From Anaeramoeba flamelloides (lineage: Eukaryota > Metamonada > Anaeramoebidae): DNA of 64,000 bases. The translations under genes and the position numbers were made by a program. The stretch lies in assembly GCA_027625915.1 (NCBI GenBank), contig JANTQA010000015.1:3224001-3288000 (forward strand), read 5' to 3'. How positions within the stretch are numbered: position 1 is the stretch's first letter; the number at the start of each line of letters is the position of its first letter. Under the pieces are notes generated by a model. The model saw only the letters and a list, made by a program, of their open reading frames with translations, was not told the origin of the DNA and searched no databases. This document shows, piece after piece, positions 1-14,100 of the stretch.

Positions 1-672
1 TATTAATAAAATAATAAACCACTTTTTATGTTTATCTTACAAAAGTATTCCTAATATTTTCAAGATAATTCTTTTGAATTTTAATAAATAAAAATATTTC
101 TTTATTTTAAAACTTTTAAACTGTTTTAGTTTTATTTTATCATTTTTTTTTTTAATATTTATTCAACTTCAACTGACCAATTAAACAAAATATATAAGAG
201 CAATTAAATCAAAAAAAAAAAAAAAAAAATTTTTCTATTACCTTTCCAATCTTTGAAATTTATAATTTTTGAATTCTAAAATATACTTTGTATTCATAAT
301 ATTTATTCATTTTGAGGTAAAAGATTAATTTAGCATTTTTATTTCAATTTATAATCAATTTTGTAAAATGTGTAATTATTTGGTATTATCAGATTCTATT
401 TTATAAGATTAAATTACAAATCATGATATTGATATTCATAATAATGTTAAAAAAAAATTCGAATTTCTTACTTAGAAAATTTTCAATCATTTTTAACATA
501 TTTTAGAATTAGAAAAATAATAATTTGATGTATATACAAAGATCTCTAAAAAAAAGAATCAATCAATTTTGAAAAATAAATCAAAAGAAACAAATTAAAC
601 AAGTGATCATATCAAACAATCTTTTTCTATTTGTTTTATACCTGACTGATGTGCTTATTGAACATTTAAATA
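1..672. other. AT-rich intergenic DNA
   Basis: No supported gene. Short A and T homopolymers dominate, for example the A run near 210-228. Every reading frame is broken often, and I found no RNA gene. Confidence 0.5.
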
Positions 673-866
673 CAGTCAGTTCCACTTTTAAGACGTAAAC
701 TTTAAACAAAATTTAAGGTACACGAAAAAAATCTCTAATTATGGTACATTTTTTAGAATTTTTTTTCTAAATTATTTTACTATAATTTGGATTTTGTACC
801 TTAATTAGATTTTTTTTGTGCCTTAAATAAATTTTCAAGTTTGTTTCTTAAAAGTGGAACTGACTG
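673..866. mobile_element. Palindromic MITE, family 1 (CAGTCAG ends)
   Basis: This 194-bp foldback element begins CAGTCAGTTCCACTTTTAAG and ends with the inverted counterpart, with TA on both sides (671-672 and 867-868). The arms are roughly 80-90 bp around an AT-rich centre, so the element is almost entirely inverted repeat. It is more diverged than the copies at 28980, 52397, 52901 and 53280 (GGAAC in place of GAAAC, several internal changes), so it is probably an older insertion. A TA target duplication and a CAGT-like terminus are usual for Tc1/mariner transposons. No transposase is encoded. Confidence 0.85.
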
Positions 867-2108
867 TAAACAATTCTTATTATTTTTGGAATAATCCTTG
901 AACCCTCAACTTATTATTATATTCGATTTTCTAACAAGAAATACTGTTGATAATGGATATGATTAAGTGTATTCTATATTTTTAATTCTCTTTAGATAAA
1001 ACAATCACTTGGTGGAATCTTTTTCTCAAAAACAAACAGTTTAAATTCAAAATATTTCACAAAAGGGTTTAATATAAAAAGAAAGATCTGAAGATTTTTT
1101 ACCATTTCATTTTTTTTTTTTGGTTTAATACATATTATTCTTTTTAAATTTTAGAGTAAGTTCAATTTAAATAAGTGTCTTCTACCAGTATTCTACACTT
1201 TAACTTTTTTTTTATAATTTATAATTAGGATCTGAAAACTGTGTTGTATATTTAATTCTGGTTTTGTTTGATTTTAAGTATTTAAAGTATGTCACTTGTT
1301 TAAAAAATAATTTATTAGATTTTAATCCAACATACAATAAAATACCACAAGAGAAAGTTGAGATAAGAATTAAAGTCAAATAATTTAAAATTCCTCAAAG
1401 TAGAGTAAATAAATCAACCTAAAATTCTGAGTTGGCATTTAATTGTACCTGTATAAAATAAAATTAACAAATTATATTACAACAAGTATTTATAATCCGT
1501 AAAAAGTACCTACACTCGACCAAAGTAAAAAATGTTGTTTTCAAATCTTCTTGGAAAATATTCAAAAGTGAAATTTTTGACTTTATGGTAGCTACTCCCT
1601 TAAGGATTATAACTAAGGTATAGAAAAGTCAAGAAATTGATAGAAAACAAAATATGATAAGAACAATAATATACCATCTTTTGGGTAATAAAGTCAGATA
1701 TATTTGGTATCAAGGAAAAAAAAGTAAAAAAAATTTTATTTTATTGGTTAACATCAACTTTTTTCGATTTCTTTACTTATACCAAGAAACAACAATAACT
1801 GCAAAATTTGAATAAAAATCAATCGGAAAATTGTGAAGACAATTAAAAATACTCTATGTGCTTAAATGAATTTGTAAAGAAACTCTGACTTTAAAGACTT
1901 TTAATTGATCAAAGTTCAACATTTCAATTATTTTTAGAATAAGGAATGATTCATTTCCAAAAAAAGAAAAACTTTTCATTTTTTTATTTTTTTTATTTTC
2001 TTCTTTTTAAAAAAGAATTTTTTTCCTTCTTTTATTTTTGAAAGTAGTTTTTTGCAAAGGAAGTATTTTTTACATTTCTTTAATTAAACATTTTCTCAAA
2101 AATTAAAG
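867..2108. other. Intergenic DNA upstream of the giant gene
   Basis: No supported gene. Positions about 1515-1610 match 35395-35490 (see that repeat). The last 150 bases before the ATG at 2109 are T-rich and then A-rich, as expected of a promoter and 5' leader here, but no defined promoter motif can be named. Confidence 0.5.
1515..1610. repeat. Short dispersed repeat, copy 1
   Basis: This roughly 95-bp segment matches 35395-35490 in direct orientation. Shared blocks include CCAAAGTAAAAAATGTT, an AATATTC...AAAGTGAAATTTTTG stretch and a TTTATGGT...CTAC.CCCTTAA end. No coding potential. It may be the end of a longer interspersed element. Confidence 0.55.
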
Positions 2109-5100
2109 ATGGCACAGTTTCGACGACAATTAAGTCGTGAAGCTTCACAAGCATTTTCAAATTTCCAGCTTAACCGATTATTTAAGGATTTTAAAGTATT
2201 TGATATTGATGGCGATGGATCAATTACAGAAAAGGAAATTAGGAGTGTTCTAATGAAGGTAAAAGAAATTGTTTTTCTCTTTCCCGATAGCTGGTCTTTA
2301 ATATTTGCCTTTTCTTTTAAGTTTAATAATTGCTTTGTCTTTTTTACACGAAATTTTCCTCTTTACCACTTTCCAAGGTTGGTGACAAATCAAGTCTCGG
2401 CGATGTTAAAAACATGATCAAAGAAGTTGATACTGATGGTAATGGAGAAATTGAATTTCCAGAATTTGTTCAATTGATGTATTTATTGAAAACAAAAAAA
2501 ATCAAAACCTCCAGATTTGGGAATGTTGTTAAAAAAGTAACCACCATCAAACGCGAAGGAGGTGGTGTCCATTCCTATACTCAAGAAGAAAAAGAGGGGT
2601 TGGTAGATTTCATTAATAACTCTCTTGCCGGAGATCAGTCAGTAGCACACATAATCCCAATTGATCCTCGTGGAGATGATATTTTTTATGAAGTAAGAGA
2701 TGGGATCCTCTTTGCGTAACTTTAAAACCTCTCTTTTTTTCTTTTTCCAATTTTACAAATTTTTTTTCTCCTTTTTACCGTTTAAACTTGAAACTTTTCT
2801 CGAACTTTCTCGTTCTTTTTTTGTTCAACCAAAAAAACAAAAAAACAACAAAATTTAAAAACAATAACCAAATATGAAATTCAAACAGAAAAATCATTGA
2901 CAAATATTTTAAAGGAACAATTAATATGAGACGTATTGTTCAAAAGCCAAGACTAAATAAATTTGAATTAATTAACAATTTGAATCTTGTTCTTCAAGCA
3001 TCTAAAAAATTAGGTATAAAACTTGTAAATATTGGGCCAGAAGATATTCTCGAAAAAAGAGAACATTTAATCCTTGGTCTTACTTGGCAAGTTGTCAAGG
3101 CTTCTTTAATGAAACAAGTTTCCTCAAACCCGAATTTGGATAAACTTAAAAAGCAATTAGAAGGACAAGGTGGTCGAAAAAAAATTAATTTGTCGAATGC
3201 ACCACCCGAGGAATTATTAAAAAGTTGGTTTAATTACCAACTTGAAAAAGTCGGATGTGATATTAGAATTAATAATTTTACAACAGATCTTAAAGATTCA
3301 AAGGCACTTACATATTTATTAACTGCTATTGATGAAAACAATTGTGATTTGTCTCCACTCCAAGAACAAGATCCTATGAGGAGAGCAGAATTATTTTTAC
3401 AAATGGCAGACAAAGTAAAATTTTTCTTTTTTTTTTTTTTCGGATTTAAAAACAAAACAAGCCCTGATGGTATTTAAATTTTAAATGAGGAAAAAATTTC
3501 CACTTTCTTTTGATCATTTTTTCTTTGCTAACGAAGAAAAACTACCAACACACATAAGCTGAATAATAAACCAAATACTTTGTATTAATTTAAGGAATGG
3601 ATCCCTCTTTATTATAAATTATCCATTCAAAAAGTAAAAAAAAAAAAATATACTATTTATCCTAATAAATGAGACAAAAATTTGTTTATTTTAAAAAAAA
3701 AATACCAGAACCAACAATTGAAAGCAGAAAATTTTGAGTCTAAATAAACGGAATCTTAAAATTGTTTTATTAAAATTTCATATTTTAAAAAAAAAACACC
3801 TTTTTATCCTTTTATTAACTTTTTGTTTTGACATTTATTAATTTTGAACAACTCTAATAATTAAATCAATTTTTTAATTAAACAATTTACTCTTTAAAAT
3901 TTGGGTCAAATAAAATTAAAAAAAAAAAAACCAAAAAAAACAAAAAAAACCTAAAAAAAAATCAAAACAAAATAAAAAAAATACCAAAACCAAAAAAAAC
4001 CAAAACAAAACAAAAAAAAACCCAACAAATAAAACTACAACAAAAAATAAAAGATTGGAGCACGTAAATTTATTAATGCCAAGGATATTGTTAAAGGGAA
4101 CAATAGATTAATGACTGCATTTTTAGCACAGCTATTTCTTGCAAATCCCTCTATGGATGATTCTGAATCCAAAAGATTAGAAAGAGAATTAAAATTGAAA
4201 CTGGGCAAATTCCGAAGCAGAATGAAAGACATTACAGGTCAAACTAACAAATTAAGGTCAGCGATTAACAGATTACAAGATGATCTTGATCGTGAAAAGC
4301 GAGAAAGGTTAGAATTAGAAAAGCATTTAAAGAATTTGCAAACTGATCTGATTGATCAGGCTGATCCAAACATCCGAGGGTTGTTATTAGCCAAATTAAG
4401 AGAAAAGAGAAAAGGAGGGATTGTTGATGTTGAAAAGCACATTGATGATTTTTTGAAATCCATTCGGGCCAGATTTCCAGATCAGCCAGAATATATCAAA
4501 ACTGTTGAACGAACTTTAAAGAAATTGAGACCCTTTTTAATCAAACACCCAGAATATGCCGAGTACATCAAGGAAATTTTGGAACCAGAAAATATCATTG
4601 AATTTGATGTCCCCTGGGTGGACGATCGAGGAAAAGTTCATAAAGAAAAAGGATACTTTGTCCAACATAGCTCTGCCCTGGGAGACTATAATGGTGCCAT
4701 TCAATTTGATCCCGAAACCGATTTAGGGACCCTCAAGGCACTTGGCCTTGAAAATGCCCTGAGCCATCCTGTTTCAACCTTGAAAATTGGAGGCGGTAAA
4801 GGAGGATCAACATTTGATCCAAAAAATAAGTCTGGCAAGGAAAAGAAAAACTTTAATGAATCCTTCATGAGGGAATTATATAAGAAAATGGGCAAGAATT
4901 TTGAAATTTCAAAAAAGGGGAAAGGAACTGGGAAAAAGGAATTAGATCAACTATATGATATGTACCAAAAGCTGAGCGCAGGTAAGGGCAATAAATGGGG
5001 ATCCAGTATTCATCCAAAGGCCACCGGATCTGGTATTGTTCATATCACAGATCAAGCATTAAAGGCCAATGGACAATCCCTAGTAAACAAAAAGGTTGCC

Positions 5101-8100
5101 CTCTCTGGATTTAATGACGAATCACTCAATGCAGCTGATACCTTAATTGAAAAGGGCGCCATCCCAATAACATTAAGCGACGAAACTGGCTTTATTAATG
5201 TTCCCAATGGCCTCACAAAGGAACAAATCAAAAAATTGAAAAATTTGAAAGAACAAGGAAAGCCCTTACGAGAAATCACTCGGCTGGATCGAACGATCAA
5301 ATTCATTCCAAATAAAAAACCATTTAATTCAGTCAAATGTGATGTTGCCATTGCCTGTCAAGATAAAGATGAAATTTCTGAACAGGATGCCCAAATTTTG
5401 GCACAAAACGGATGCATCGCAGTTACCGATGGCGCAAGAGATGCCTCCTCTGAAGATGCCATTAAAGTCTATGGAGACAAGGGAGTATTATATATCCCAT
5501 CAAAATTGGCTACTTTAGGATCTACAGCTATATCCAAATTGGAATTGGAACAAAACCAAAGTGGCCAACCATGGGGCGAGGGACTTGTTGATCAGAAATT
5601 AAAGGAAATTATGCAAAACGCATTTGAAGACTGTCAGCAAATTACAAAGGAATACTGTGATAGTCCAACAGATTATGACATTGGTGCAGAAATTTCAGGA
5701 TTCAAAAAAATTGCTGATCAATTAATAGAGAATAAAAAAAGGGGGATTCAAAAGAAATTAAAAACGGGCGTTACATGGGAAGGATTCCAAACCCCAGAAG
5801 ATTTTATAAACAATTTAATGGAGCAATTAAGAAAGGAATTTCCATTCCAAACGGAATATTTGGAATCTGTTGAAGAATTCTTGAATTCCATTTTACCATT
5901 GTTGAGAACCAATCCAGAGTATTCCAAAGTTGCACAAATCATGACTAGGCCACAAAAAATTATTGAATTCGAAGTACCCTGGAAGGATTCCCGAGGAAGA
6001 ATGCAAAAAAATAAAGGCTATTTCATCAAATATAACGGAATCTTGGGAGACTTAAAGGGTGGTATTGAATTTGATCCAAAGGCAAACGAAAGTACAATGA
6101 AGTCCTTAGGATTGGACCAAACTTTAATTGGTGGTGTCACAACACTAAGTATTGGCGGATCCAAGGGAGGCTCAGATTTCAACCCTAAGGGGAAAAATCC
6201 AAATGAAATCAAAACCTTTTCAGATGCCTATATGAGAGAATTATACAAAAAGTTAGGAAAGAATTTCGAAATTTCCAAAGAAGATAATGGTGTTGATGGA
6301 AAGCAATTAAAGAATTTATATGAAACCTATAATAATCTTAGCGCGGGCAAGGGCAAAAAATGGGGAGGAGCCATAGTTCACCCAGAGGCCACAGGTAAAG
6401 GATTAGCTTATTTAACTGACGAAATGTTAAAGGCCAATAATGACACCCTCAGAGGTAAAAAGGTTGCCCTGAGTGGATTTAATGGCAATTCCATTGAAGC
6501 CGCCAAAATATTAATTGCAATGGGCGCCATCCCAATAACATTAAGCGACGAAACAGGAACCATTCATGATCCAAATGGATTTACAATTGAAAAATTACAA
6601 AAAATTCAAGAATTAAAGGAACAAGGCAAGCCATTAAGAGAAATTACAAAGTTTGATCGAAATGTCAAATTTTTAATGAACAAAAATCCCTTTAACACAG
6701 TCAAATGTGATATTGCCATGCCATGCTTAAAGGCAAACGAAATAACAGAACAAGATGCCCAAATTTTGGCACAAAACGGGTGCGTCGCAGTCACTGACGG
6801 TGCACTAAAGGCATCATCCAAAGATGCAATCCAAGTTTATAGACAAAATAATATCCTATATGCACCATCCAAATTGGCATCAATCGGAGACGTAGCCATT
6901 TCTCAATTGGAACTGGAACAAAACAAAAGCAGTAAACCATGGAACGAAGAAACTGTTGACAAAAAATTAAAAGAATTAATGAAAGACGCCTTTACAGATT
7001 CTGTAAAAATGTCTAAAAAATATTTTGATGATCCAAAGGACTACAACTCTGGAGCCATTATTTCAGGATTTAAAAAAATTGCTGACAAGTATTTAAAAAC
7101 AGGAGGATTTGATCCATATGGCTTTGTAAATGATCTAATGGACGAAATTAGACGAAAATTTGGAGATCAACCAGAATATGTTGATGCCGTTGAAGAATTT
7201 TTAAATTCCATAATCCCCTTATTAAAATCAAACCCAGACTATGCCGAAATTGTTCGTGACTTTATTTTACCAGATAAAATTATTGAATTTGAATTCCCCT
7301 GGAAGGATTCTCGAGGAAGAATGCAAACAAATAAAGGAATATTCATTCAATATGATAAAACACTGGGAGACTTAAAAGGAGGAATCCAATTTGATCCAAA
7401 AGTTAACCTAAGTGTCTTGAAGGCCTTTGGATTGGACCAATCATTAGGTAATTCAGCATCTACTTTAAATGTTGGCGGATCCAAGGGAGGCTCAGATTTC
7501 AACCCTAAGGGTAAACCACAAAAGGATGTTAGCAACTTTTGTGAAGCCTATATGAAAGAGTTAAACAAAAAATTAGGAAAGAATGTGGAAATTACCGATG
7601 GTGAAAAGGGTGTTTCGCCAAATAATTTAGAAAAATTGTATCACGAATATAATCAAAATTTGAAAGGCAAGGGTAACAAATGGGGAGGATCTGTATTACA
7701 CCCAGAGGCCACAGGAAAGGGCTTAGTGTACGCCACTGAAGAAATGCTAAAGGCAAATGGCAAAAGCCTTGATGATAAAGAAGTTGCCCTGAGTGGATTT
7801 AATGAAACTTCCTTAAGTGCAGCTGAGAAATTATTAGATATGGGTGCCATCCCAATCACATTAAGCGATGAAACAGGATTCATTCATGATCCAATGGGAT
7901 TTGATTTACAGAAATTACAAAAATTGAGACAATTGAAAAACCAAGGCAAGACATTAAAAGATTACTCACTAATGGACAAAAGTGTCAAATTTGTTGCAAA
8001 TAAAAAGCCCTTCACAACAGTCAAATGTGATTGTGTAATTGCCTGTAAGGAAAAAAATGAGATCACTGAAGAAGATTCCAAGCTTTTAGCCCAAAAAGGA

Positions 8101-11100
8101 TGCATTTCAGTCACTGACGGCACACCAAATGGTTCATCCAGGGGCGCCATTAAAGTGTATGGAGACAACGACATATTATACGCACCACATAAATTAGCAG
8201 GAGTAGGTGCCGTAGCTATTTCCAAATTGGAATTAGAAGAAAATAAAACTAATATCCCATGGAACGAAGAAACTGTTAATGATAAATTAAAGGATTTAAT
8301 GAAGGAAACCTTTGAAAATTGTTCAAGTGCAGCTGCACAATATTGTGATGATCCAAAGGATTACCAATCTGGAGCCAATATTGCCGGATTTAAAAAAATT
8401 GCAGATAAAATGATTGAAGACGGAACACTGAGAGCTAAAAAAATAATAAGAGATTTATTGAATAAATTAAAAGAAAAATATCCAGATCAACCAGAATTCC
8501 TTAAGGCAGTTGAAGAATTCTTGAATTCCTTATTGCCATTATTGAAGAAGCGCCCAGAATATGCAGAAGTATTGGAACAAATTTTGGAACCAGAAAATGT
8601 TCTTGAATTTGATGTCCCCTGGAAGGATTCTCGAGGAAGAGTTCAAAAAAATAAAGGATGGTTCATTCAATTTAATTCAGAACTGGGTGACTTAAAAGGT
8701 GGTGTACAATTTGATCCAAAGGCAACATTAGGATTAACTAAGGCATTGGGTCTTGGACAATCTATTAGTAATTCATTAACTGGATTGAGTGTTGGTGGAT
8801 CACATGGCCTATCAGATTTCAACCCCAAGGGCAAACCACAAACTGATGTCACAAACTTTTGTGATGCCTACATGAAAGAGTTAAACAAAAAATTAGGAAA
8901 AAATGTTGAATTTACAAAGGAAGGAAAGGGTGTTGATGGAAATGATTTAAAGAAACTATATGATGCCTATAATAAAAACTTACAAGGCAAGGGTAACAAA
9001 TGGGGAGGATCTGTATTACACCCAGAGACAACAGGCAAGGGTTTAGTCTACATCACTGACGAAATGCTAAAGGCCAATGGAGAAACCCTGAAGGGTAAAA
9101 GAGTTGCGCTGAGTGGATTCAATGGAGATTCCATTGCAGCAGCCAAAAAATTGATTGAAATGGGCGCCATCCCAATCAGTTTAAGTGACGAAACAGGATT
9201 TGTACATGATCCACGAGGATTTGATTTAAACAAATTAAAAAAATTGGAACAATTGAAAAACCAAAAAAAGCCATTAAGAGAAATTACTCGATTGGATCGA
9301 AACATTCAATATAACCCAGGAAAATCACCATTCACAGAATTAAAATGTGATATTGCAATTGCCTGCCAAGAAACAGGAGAAATCACTGATGAAGAAGCCA
9401 AGATTTTGGCCCAAAATGGATGCATTGCAGTCACTGACGGAGCACCAAATGCTTCCACTAGTGATGCTATTCAGGTCTATGGTGACAATGATATTCTATA
9501 CGCGCCATCAATATTGGCATCACAGGGAGCTGTAGCCATTTCTAAATTAGAGCAAGAACAAAACAAAACTGGCCGACCATGGAATGAGCAAATTGTTGAC
9601 CAAAAATTAAAAGAATTAATGAAGGATGCCTTCAATGAAACAGCATTAACCGCACAAGAATATTGTGATAACCCACAAGATTACCACTCTGGGGCCAATA
9701 TTGCTGGATTTAAAAAAATTGCAGATACAATGATTGACGACGGGACCTATCAAGCCAAAAAAATAATAAATGACATCTTGAATAAATTAAAAGAAAAATA
9801 CCCAGATCAACCAGAATTCCTCAAGACTGTAGAAGAATTCTTGAACTCACTATTGCCATTATTGAAAACTAATCCCAAATATGGCAAAATATTGGAAGAA
9901 TTTTTGGAACCCAATAATATTCTTGAATTTGATGTCCCCTGGAAGGATGACAATGGAAGAACTCAAGCAAATAAAGGATGGTTCATTCAATTTAAAGATG
10001 ACCTGGGGAATTATAAAGGAGGACTACAATTTGATCCAAAAACTAATATCGGTACCATAAAATCCTTAGGATTGGACCAAACTTTAGCCAATGCAATAAG
10101 TACCTTAAATGTTGGAGGATCACATGGTGGTACTGATTTTGAGCCTAAAAATAAATCAAAAAATGAAATTAATAGATTTTGTGATTCCTATATGAAGGAA
10201 TTAAACAAACGATTAGGAAAGAATTTTGAATTTACAGAAGGTGGAAAGGGTGTTGGTGGAAATGAACTTTTCAAATGTTATGAATACTTTGTTAAAAATA
10301 CTGATGGCAAGGGTAAAGAATGGGGAGGAGCCATAGTGCATCCAGAGGCCACCGGATCTGGTTTAGCTTATATAACCGATGAAATCCTAAAGGCCAATGG
10401 AGAATCCATAAAAGGTAAAAAAGTTGCCCTGAGTGGATTCAACGATGATTCCATTAATGCAGCAATAAAATTAATTGAATTGGGTGCCATCCCAATCACC
10501 TTTAGCGATGAAAATGGAACCATAAATGATCCACGAGGATTTGATTTAAATAAAATCCAAAAATTAAAAGAATTGAAAGAACAAGGTATCCCACTCAAGG
10601 AATATACCCAATTGGATCGAAACACCAAATATTTGATGAACAAAAATCCCTTTAACACAGTCAAATGTGATATTGCATTGCCCTGTTTAGATAAAGATGA
10701 AATCACGGAAGAGGACGCTCAAATTTTGGCTAACAACGGATGTATTGCGGTCACTGATGGCAAACCAGAAGCCTCCACTAGTGATGCTATTAAAGTATAT
10801 GGAGAAAATGGTATCCTATATACACCATCAAGGTTGGCCACAATTGGATCGACAGCACTTGCTAAATTGGAAAAAGACCTTGATTTAGATGCTGATGATT
10901 TTGTAACCTCCATGGAAAAATTATTAAATCAAAATGGAGACTCCTTAAAGGATAAAAAAGTTGCCCTGAGTGGATTTGATGATGATTCCATTGAAGCTGC
11001 AATAAGATTAATTGAATTTGGAGCCATTCCAGTCAGTTTAAGTGATGAAAATGGAACCATCCATGACCCACAAGGATTTGATTTAAATAAATTACAAAAA

Positions 11101-14100
11101 TTAATTGAATTAAAAGAACAAGGCAAGCCCTTAAAGCAATACACCCTATTGGATCGAAACGCCAAATATTTGATGAACAAAAAGCCCTTTAACACAGTCA
11201 AATGTGATATTGCAATGCCCTGTTCAAAAAAAGATGAAATCACGGAAGATTATGCCCAATTTTTGGCTAATAATGGATGCATTGCAGTTGGTGACGGCAC
11301 ACCAAATGGTTCATCCAGTGGTGCCATTAAAGTCTATGGTGACAACGATATCTTATATAATCCAAATTCTGCAGTAGCACAAATTAATTTGGACAATTTT
11401 GCCAAGTCGACAGAAGCAATCTTTAATGATCTTAATGATTCCCTAGCAGGTAAGAAAGTTGCCCTGAGTGGATTTGAGAAGAATACCCTAGACAATCTTG
11501 AAAATTTAATAAAATTGGGAGCTCTCCCAATAACTGTAAGTGACGAAACAGGAACCATACACGATCCACGAGGATTTGATCTCAATAAATTACAAAAATT
11601 AAGACAATTGAAAGAACAAGGCAAGCCATTAAGAGAATACACAAGATTGGATCGAAACGCACAATTTTTACAAAATAAAAAACCCTTTAACACAGTTGCA
11701 TGTGATATTGCAATGCCATGCCAAGGAAAAAATGAAATCACCGAAGAAGATTCCAAGTTTTTAGCTAATAGTGGATGCGTTGCAGTCACTGATGGTACAC
11801 CAAACGCTTCATCCAAGGGTGCCATTAAAGTTTATGGTGACAATGGAATTCTTTATACACCATCCAAATTGGCAGTTTTAACTGGATTTGATCCAAATTT
11901 AAAAGAGGAATTTATCAAAAATCAAACTAATAAAATCTGGACTACTGAAGAAGCCGATCAAAAATTAAAAGAAATAATGAAGGACGCCTTTGCAAATGTA
12001 TCCAAAAATGCTCAAGAATATTGTGATAACCCACAGAATTACAATTCTGGAGCCAATATTGCAGGCTTTAAAAAAATTGCAGATAAGATTATTGAAGATC
12101 GAAGAAATTTAGCAAAACAGTTAGCTCAAGGAATCTTGAAGGAATTAAAAGAAAAATACCCAGATCAAAAGGAGTATCATAAAATGGTTGAAGAATTCTT
12201 GAATTCCATTTTACCATTATTAGCCACCAACCCAGAATATGCAGATATCTTGAAGCAAATTTTGGAACCAGAGAATATTATTGAATTTGAAGTCCCCTGG
12301 AAGGATTCCCGAGGAAGAGTTCAAAAAAATAAAGGATGGTTCATTCAACAAAATTCCATCCTGGGAGACTTTTCAGGTGGTATCCAATTTGATCCAAATA
12401 CAAATTTAGATACCTTAAAATGCCTAGGATTTGACCAAACATTAGGCTCATCATTGACTACCTTAAATGTTGGTGGATCCAAGGGAGGCTCAGATTTCAA
12501 CCCCAAGGGCAAACCACAAACTGATGTCACAAACTTTTGTGATGCCTACATGAAAGAGTTAAACAAAAAATTAGGAAAAAATGTTGAATTTACAAAGGAA
12601 GGAAAGGGTGTTGATGGAAATGATTTAAAGAAACTATATGATGCCTATAATAAAAACTTACAAGGCAAGGGTAACAAATGGGGAGGATCTGTATTACACC
12701 CAGAGACAACAGGCAAGGGTTTAGTCTACATCACTGACGAAATGCTAAAGGCCAATGGAGAAACCCTGAAGGGTAAAAGAGTTGCGCTGAGTGGATTCAA
12801 TGGAGATTCCATTGCAGCAGCCAAAAAATTGATTGAAATGGGCGCCATCCCAATCAGTTTAAGTGACGAAACAGGATTTGTACATGATCCACGAGGATTT
12901 GATTTAAACAAATTAAAAAAATTGGAACAATTGAAAAACCAAAAAAAGCCATTAAGAGAAATTACTCGATTGGATCGAACTATTCAATTTATCCCAGGAA
13001 AATCACCATTCACAGAATTAAAATGTGATATTGCAATTGCCTGCCAAGACAAAAATGAAATCTCTGAACAGGACGCCAAGATTTTGGTCCAAAATGGATG
13101 CATTGCAGTCACTGACGGAGCACCATATGCTTCCACAAATAAGGCTATCAAAGTCTATGGTGACAATGATATTCTATATGCGCCATCAAAATTGGCATCA
13201 CAGGGAGCTGTTGCCATTTCAAAATTAGAGGAAGAACAAAATCAAACTGGCCAACCATGGGGCGAAGATTTTGTCGATCAAAAATTAAAAGAATTAATGA
13301 AGGATGCCTTCAAAAGCACATCCAAAATTGCTCAAGAATATTGTGATAACCCACGTGATTACAACTCTGGGGCCAATATTGCTGGATTTAAAAAAATCGC
13401 AGATAAGATGATTGACGACGGGACCTATCAAGCCAAAAAAATAATCAATGATATTATGGAATCCATCAAGGCTAAATACCCAGATCAACCAGCGTTCCAT
13501 AAGATGGTTGAAGACTTTTTGAATTCCTTATTGCCATTATTGAAGAAGCACCCAGAATATGCAGATCTATTGGAGGAATTATTGGAACCAGAAAATATCA
13601 TTGAATTTGATGTCCCCTGGGAAAATGATAAAGGGCAAACAGAATCCAATAAGGGATATTTCATTCAATATAATTCAGCCCTGGGAGACTTTAAAGGAGG
13701 ATTAATGTTTGATCCAACAGCTAATTTAGATACCCTAAAATCCCTAGGATTGGACCAAACTCTAGCAAATGCCTTAACAACCTTAGATGTCGGTGGGTCA
13801 CATGGTGGCTCTGATTTTATTCCTGTAAACAAATCTGAAAATGAAATTAAAAACTTTACCGATTCCTACATGAGAGAATTATTGAATCACTTAGGAAAGA
13901 ATTTTGAAATTACCAAAGAAGGAAAGGGAAACGACTTAAAAAAATTAGATAATTTATATGATGCCTATAATAAAATGACTGCCGGTAAGGGTAACCAATG
14001 GGGAGGAGCCGTATTACATCCAGATGCTGAAGGTGTTGGCTTGGCATTTTTAACCGATGAAATGTTAAAGGCTAATGGTAAATCACTTGTTGGTAAGACA

